Source: Chloranthus sessilifolius | Lineage: Eukaryota > Streptophyta > Magnoliopsida > Chloranthales > Chloranthaceae | Length of the DNA stretch: 64,000 bases | Direction: 5' to 3' | Assembly (NCBI GenBank): GCA_021018995.1 | Contig: CM037584.1 | Coordinates: 170,332,317-170,396,316, forward strand | Translations under genes and position numbers: made by a program | Part shown: one piece after another, positions 59,696-64,000 of the stretch | How positions within the stretch are numbered: position 1 is the first letter of the stretch | Layout of the letters: every line of letters begins with the position of its first letter | Notes under the pieces: model-generated | Databases searched by the model: none | Told to the model about the DNA's origin: nothing | Seen by the model: the letters and a program-made list of their open reading frames with translations, nothing else

Positions 59696-60471
59696 AGTAT
59701 CATCCCTTCACTCAATATTTCCATAAGTATAATTATTCTAATATTAAGTATCAAAACCTTTTCAAAACTCGATTTTCCTAAATTCACGGAACTACTGTAC
59801 GTCCTCCCATAAGCAACAATCATCAATATGCGTGAAAATGTCATAAGGAGTATTTGACATAACGAGCGTCATCTTGAAAATTCAAACAGAGGTTGGGTCT
59901 CCAAATCTCGTTCCGATGAATCTGCTCAGTGACGTCTCAAGAGCCACGTTTTTCGAGTTTTTATCGAATTGATTTAAGTTAAAATCCAATTTTTCAAAAC
60001 TTTGCATACATCCCTCTCCTATTTATCACCCTCTATCTTAACCCTTTCTTTCCCCTGTGGAACTGAACATTGAATATACTCTGCTTTAAGATATCACAAA
60101 TGTTTACCGAAAGAGACCCCTTGTGAGTAATGACCCTTGATCTGACATGATCTACAAGGCCTTCGTCATCTTATCAATATCATTTCCCTTTTATTTTGAC
60201 ATTCGTTTGCACCACCCGTACTTCGATTGTGTAAAATCCTCCATTTGGTCGCGACATACACTCACGGCAGCGGAAACACCTCTCAATTGCTAAAATAGGC
60301 CTCTGAATCGTCACGTTTTCTTAGCTTGTGCGGACTGATAAGGAAGCCAAGCATTTCATGTCATTTCGGTTCACGCTTGTGAGTTCTCTAAGAAACAAAA
60401 GGTCGCTTCCACCCAATGTCTATTTCTTCTGCGTATCCTTGCTCCGCAAGAATGCGTTGAAGAGAGGCATC
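59696..60471. other. Noncoding interior before the 3' LTR of the nested element
   Basis: No domain recognised. A (CA)n-like run just before it (59453-59465) belongs to the solo LTR. Confidence 0.4.
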
Positions 60472-61813
60472 TGTAGACACCCCATTTTCGACCTCTCAGA
60501 GTATACGAAACTGTTCGGTCAACCACTGACATTGCCCTGATTTCTCGAAAAGCCAACCTTTTTCAAGAATCTCAAAACCCTCTATTTCTGGGAATTATAC
60601 GCTCAAACTCCAACATATAATTGGACTCGACCCATCCAGGGATGAGTTCCTAATTATACGCTGGAATCCCAATGTCTAATTGGTCCGTAATGGACTAGGA
60701 CACAAATACTCGCGAACCGAATTCTCCCCCAGATTATATGCTTAGATCCTAACATATAATTCATTATACACTGGGTTCCCAGCATATAATCAGTCTGCTT
60801 TGGACTAAAACTCTCTCCCAAACCGACTCAACGAGCCGTGAGTTATCCAAATTCTTGATTATGCACTGTTCCCACAACATATAATTCATAACAATCCCTA
60901 TGAACTCTAAATCCAGGCTTATCCGGTCGTCAACCGGTCGCCTCGACCGAGTTCCTCGAAATCGCCTGAATTATACACTAGAATTATAGTGTATAATTCA
61001 TTATACGCTTAATCTCTGGCGTATAATTGGTCGGGACTATAAATACCCCTACCCCACTCATTCTCTACACACATCTTTCTTTTACTTTCTATCTTTGGAA
61101 CTCTCGAGGTTGGCTCGATATTCCGAATTAGAGCAGAGTTGAACTCTAAGTGTTTGGGCTTAGAACTTCGACTCTCTTCTAGGAATCTCGTAGAGTAATC
61201 GTTCTAGTTGGGGTTGGCCCCTTCTACTTCGATTCTCGAGTTTTCCAAAGAGGAATAAAGCAAGCCATAGTTCCGACCCTTAGGAAACCACTGCTGAAAA
61301 TTCCAACTTAGATCCAATTAGGGTCGTGCCCCTTTTCTCATATTTTTAAAACCATCATAGCCATACAAATTGATTTGCCCAAGGGAGCCAACGGAGGGTA
61401 CTCTAGAAAGGGTCCAATCCTCCCGCGCATAACGGGCCAACACACCCCTTTAGTTAGACCATTTAGGATTAGAAAAAACCCAAATTAGTTATAGCCTTAG
61501 GCAACCTTAGCTGCTATTGCCGGTAGGCCGGTATTTAGTATAGGAGTCCAAACCCATAACATCCCCGCTTCATCTTCACGATCAATGACATTTTACAGCA
61601 TCGATAAACATCTGTAGATGGCGATCACGACAACTCAGGTACGATATTTAAATTCGGTTGCAACTAAGATTTCCCTGCAGGTGCACATATAAATACCTCT
61701 ATATCTTATTCCTAAAATCTCGTCGCCCCCTTTTCGCAAATAGAGTCCCCAAGTGACCATATTGGGCCACTTTTCCCGAATCTGAGAGGGTTCCCGAAAA
61801 ACACGTACTAACA
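60472..61813 (+). repeat. 3' LTR of the nested gag-only element
   Basis: 1342 bp, from TGTAGACACCCC to GTACTAACA. It carries seven hairpins of the TTATACGCTGG family (60595-61030), several more decayed than in the 5' LTR. The tails of both LTRs share TGACCATATTGGGCCA. Confidence 0.8.
60595..61035. repeat. Array of seven hairpins in the 3' LTR
   Basis: Imperfect palindromes of the ATTATACGCTGG...CCAGCGTATAAT type near 60595, 60650, 60733, 60763, 60858, 60970 and 61001. They match the array in the 5' LTR but lack four units. Confidence 0.8.
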
Positions 61814-62800
61814 CGTGCGAGCATTCTTGAGTGGTTCTCCTTCACTGCCTTCGAGTCTGTGGTTTTGCTCAATGGGGTTGGTTGTTGGCTTACATCCCAT
61901 CATTCTTGTATCTCTGAACACATCCAAAGTACACTTCCTTTGAGACAAGGCAATCCCTTTCGTGGATCTAGCAATTTCTTTCCCACGAAGGACTTCAGTG
62001 GGCCAAAGCCCTTGATCTCAAAGATTTTACCCAAATATCCTTTCAACTGAGGTATCTCATCACTGTCATCACCTGTGACAATGATGTCATCAACATATAC
62101 CAACACTGTTGTAAGATGCACTCATTTCTTTACAAACAAGGAGTGGCCATAGTGACTTCTATGATACCCAATCCTCATGACTGCTTCACTGAACATTTAA
62201 AACCATGCTCTAGGAGACAACTTTAACTCATAAATCGATTTCCTTAACTTGCAGACTCTCTCTGGCTTCCATTGTTTTACAAACCCAAATGGCAATGACA
62301 TGCAAACTTCCTCCTTTAAGTCACCATAAAGAAAGCATTCTTCACATCCAACTGATAAAGAGGTCAATTCTTACAAGCAGCTAGGGAAAACAAAACCCGA
62401 ATAGTAGTAGAGTTGGCCACAAGAGCAAAAGTCTCTTGATAATCAATACCTTGTGTTTGTGTAAAGCCTCTTGCAACAAGACAAGTTTTATACCTCTCAA
62501 TTGTACCATCGGGTCTATACTTCACAGTATACACCCATTTACATCCAACAACCTTCTTTCCTGGGGGAAGATCAACCACTTCCCATGTATGACTAGATTC
62601 AAGAGCATCAATTTCTGTATTATAGTCTCCTTCGACTTTGGCTGAACTAAAGCATTAGACACAGAAGTAGGAATAAAGATAAAATTCAAAGAACTAACAA
62701 AGGCATGATGGTAATCTGGCATATTGTCGTAAGAAATGTACTTACTAATAGGATGACATGACCTGGATGACTTTTGAAGAGCAATGGAAAGTTCAAGTTC
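61814..62800 (-). mobile_element. Reverse transcriptase region of the split Copia
   Basis: VLVYVDDIIVTGDD is the catalytic YVDD box (about 62070-62115). GKKVVGCKWVYTVKYRPDG and GFTQTQGIDYQETFALVA (62364-62579) are the N-terminal RT motifs. Continues on the far side of the nested element at 49592. Fossil. Confidence 0.85.
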
Positions 62801-64000
62801 ACTTTGACTTTGACTTTGACTTTGAGGGCCAAGGCCTTCCTCCAGTAAAGGAATTTGGTCAATAATATCTGAAGGAGGTTCTTCTGATGGCTCTTGTGGT
62901 GCACTAGTATCCTTGAGCTTCTTCTTGACGTAGAATTTTCCTTTAACTTTTGAAAACCTATCAAATGTGGGTGTTTCAGATTGTTCTACTTCTTCATTCT
63001 CTCCATCAACAGTGTAGGAAATACATCATTCACGTCCACCCTTGGTAACACACTTGTCCTCAAAGAATGTGACATCCATAGTAACAAAGAACTTTCGGGA
63101 GATAGGATCATAGCACTTATAACCCTTCCCTTTTGAGTAGGAGGATACCGAACAAAGATACACCAAGTGACTTTAAGATCAAGTTTGGACCGATGCCCTG
63201 CAGGAATATGGAGAAAACACAATGATACAAAGACACGAGGAGGAATGGAGAAAAAAACACGATCATGAAACACTATTTTGCACAGAGTTGCCTGGAAGGA
63301 TAGGGGTATGCATGCGATTGATCAGAAAAATGGAGGTGAGAACTGCTTCACCCATAAGTACTTGGGAACATTCATCCCAAAAAGAAGAGAGCAAGCAACT
63401 TCAAGAACATGAAGACTTTTTCTTTTAGACACCCCATTTTGCTGGGGTTATAAGGGTAAGTAGTCTGTCACTCAATTTCATGCTCACGTAAGTAGGTTTG
63501 AAGATGGTTGGAGGCATAATCCCCTCCATTATCAGAACGTAGAACCTTAACATGGACATGAAATTGAGTTTGAACCAGTTTATGAAAAATATGAAACACA
63601 GAAGCAACCTCATCGTTAGTTTTAAGCAGATAAAGTATGGTATAGAGAGTGCAATCATCAATAAAGGAAACATAGTATCCATAACCATGGCAGAAACAAT
63701 AAGAGGTGGACCCCAAACATCACAATGTAATAATTCAAAAGGAAGTTTACTTCTACTATCATTAACAAGATAACTGCTTCTCCGATGTTTAGCAAACTGA
63801 CAAGTTTCATACTTGAAAATAGGCATATCGCAATTCTGAAATTTTCTGAGAAGCAGTATAAAAAAGTGAGAAATAGGTAAGTGGCCGCATTGAGCATGCC
63901 ACAACTGAAGATCCTCCATCTTGGCATCTTGGCACTAGCAGCTATAGGTCTCTGTATCCTATGAAACTCTGACACATCAAATAAGTAGAGTCCATGCTCC
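62801..64000 (-). mobile_element. Integrase and pre-integrase region of the split Copia, running off the window
   Basis: The pre-integrase LWHAQCGHLPISHF and CQFAKHRRSSY are near 63790-63910. The integrase core has PFELLHCDVWGP, SFIDDCTLYT and VLRSDNGGDYASNHL (63468-63760). Fossil. Gag and the 5' LTR would lie to the right of the window. Confidence 0.85.

Larger units (their letters stand above)
49593..61813 (+). mobile_element. Nested gag-only LTR element (Tat/Ogre-like, TR-GAG type)
   Basis: LTRs at 49593-51016 and 60472-61813 are direct repeats, both with hairpin arrays and nearly the same tail. GATTGGTGATCACGGTGGGACTCC-type DNA after the left LTR is where Tat-like elements have a GGCG(A/C)CCACNGTGGG primer region. 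It encodes a gag but no protease, polymerase or integrase motif was found in about 9 kb, making it non-autonomous. LTRs differ at roughly one site in seven near their starts, so it is old. It entered a Copia element and later received a MITE pair and a Gypsy solo LTR. Its coding part is broken. Confidence 0.75.
47942..64000 (-). mobile_element. Ty1/Copia retrotransposon split by a 12-kb nested LTR element (5' end beyond the window)
   Basis: From left to right the minus-strand element shows 3' LTR, RNase H, the end of reverse transcriptase, then (after the insertion at 49593-61813) the rest of reverse transcriptase, integrase and pre-integrase. Order and orientation agree on both sides of the insertion. 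A hAT-type MITE also sits in it. It is a fossil with many breaks. The short LTR suggests an Ale/Retrofit-like lineage, tentatively. Confidence 0.8.

Overview
The window is plant nuclear DNA, almost certainly from an angiosperm. The evidence is Ty3/Gypsy and Ty1/Copia LTR elements with tRNA-iMet-type primer sites, TRIMs, Tourist, CACTA and hAT MITEs, a plant-type DUF1985/Ulp1 transposon gene, and one intron-rich family-1 glycosidase gene. No rRNA, true tRNA, CRISPR array or bacterial-type operon is present. Nearly all of it is transposable-element DNA in several nested layers. The species cannot be named from the sequence.

Layout. 1-4753: right part of a minus-strand Gypsy element (gag, protease, a 2.5 kb 5' LTR). 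4754-about 15765: old DNA-transposon-like sequence with two DUF1985/Ulp1 genes facing each other (a decayed plus-strand copy; a minus-strand copy whose protease triad H-D-C is still visible) and between them a small zinc-knuckle/double-GRF-finger ORF. 15767-17250: assorted MITEs. 17745-22830: a Gypsy solo LTR with a perfect TTAAA target duplication that itself carries a second solo LTR and a TRIM. 23080-29290: hAT-type MITEs, a TTGAC-rich tandem region and a LINE RNase H remnant. 30707-43548: the last five coding exons of a GH1 beta-glucosidase gene on the minus strand, with a roughly 10.8 kb intron inflated by a complete-length but decayed Copia element, a TRIM, a SINE and MITEs. 43985-46430: a GC-rich coding-free LTR element. 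47942-64000: a minus-strand Copia element split by a 12.2 kb gag-only LTR element, which in turn contains a hAT-like MITE (with another MITE in it) and a further Gypsy solo LTR.

The only good host gene is the GH1 gene. Its exons join in frame with consensus splice sites and carry the ITENG nucleophile motif. Its N-terminal exons were not found in the 20 kb upstream that remain in the window.

The most unusual theme is that several unrelated elements each carry their own cluster of short perfect palindromes: ATCGATTAATCGAT, CTCGCTCGAGCG and CTGATATCAG repeat about every 20-23 bp, and TTATACGCTGG/CCAGCGTATAA hairpins about every 30 bp, with less regular GGACGTCC and GACTCATATGAGTC groups. Sequence differs but architecture recurs, which suggests convergent function. 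A second oddity is a coding-free LTR element carrying four primer-binding-site-like motifs near its 5' LTR end.
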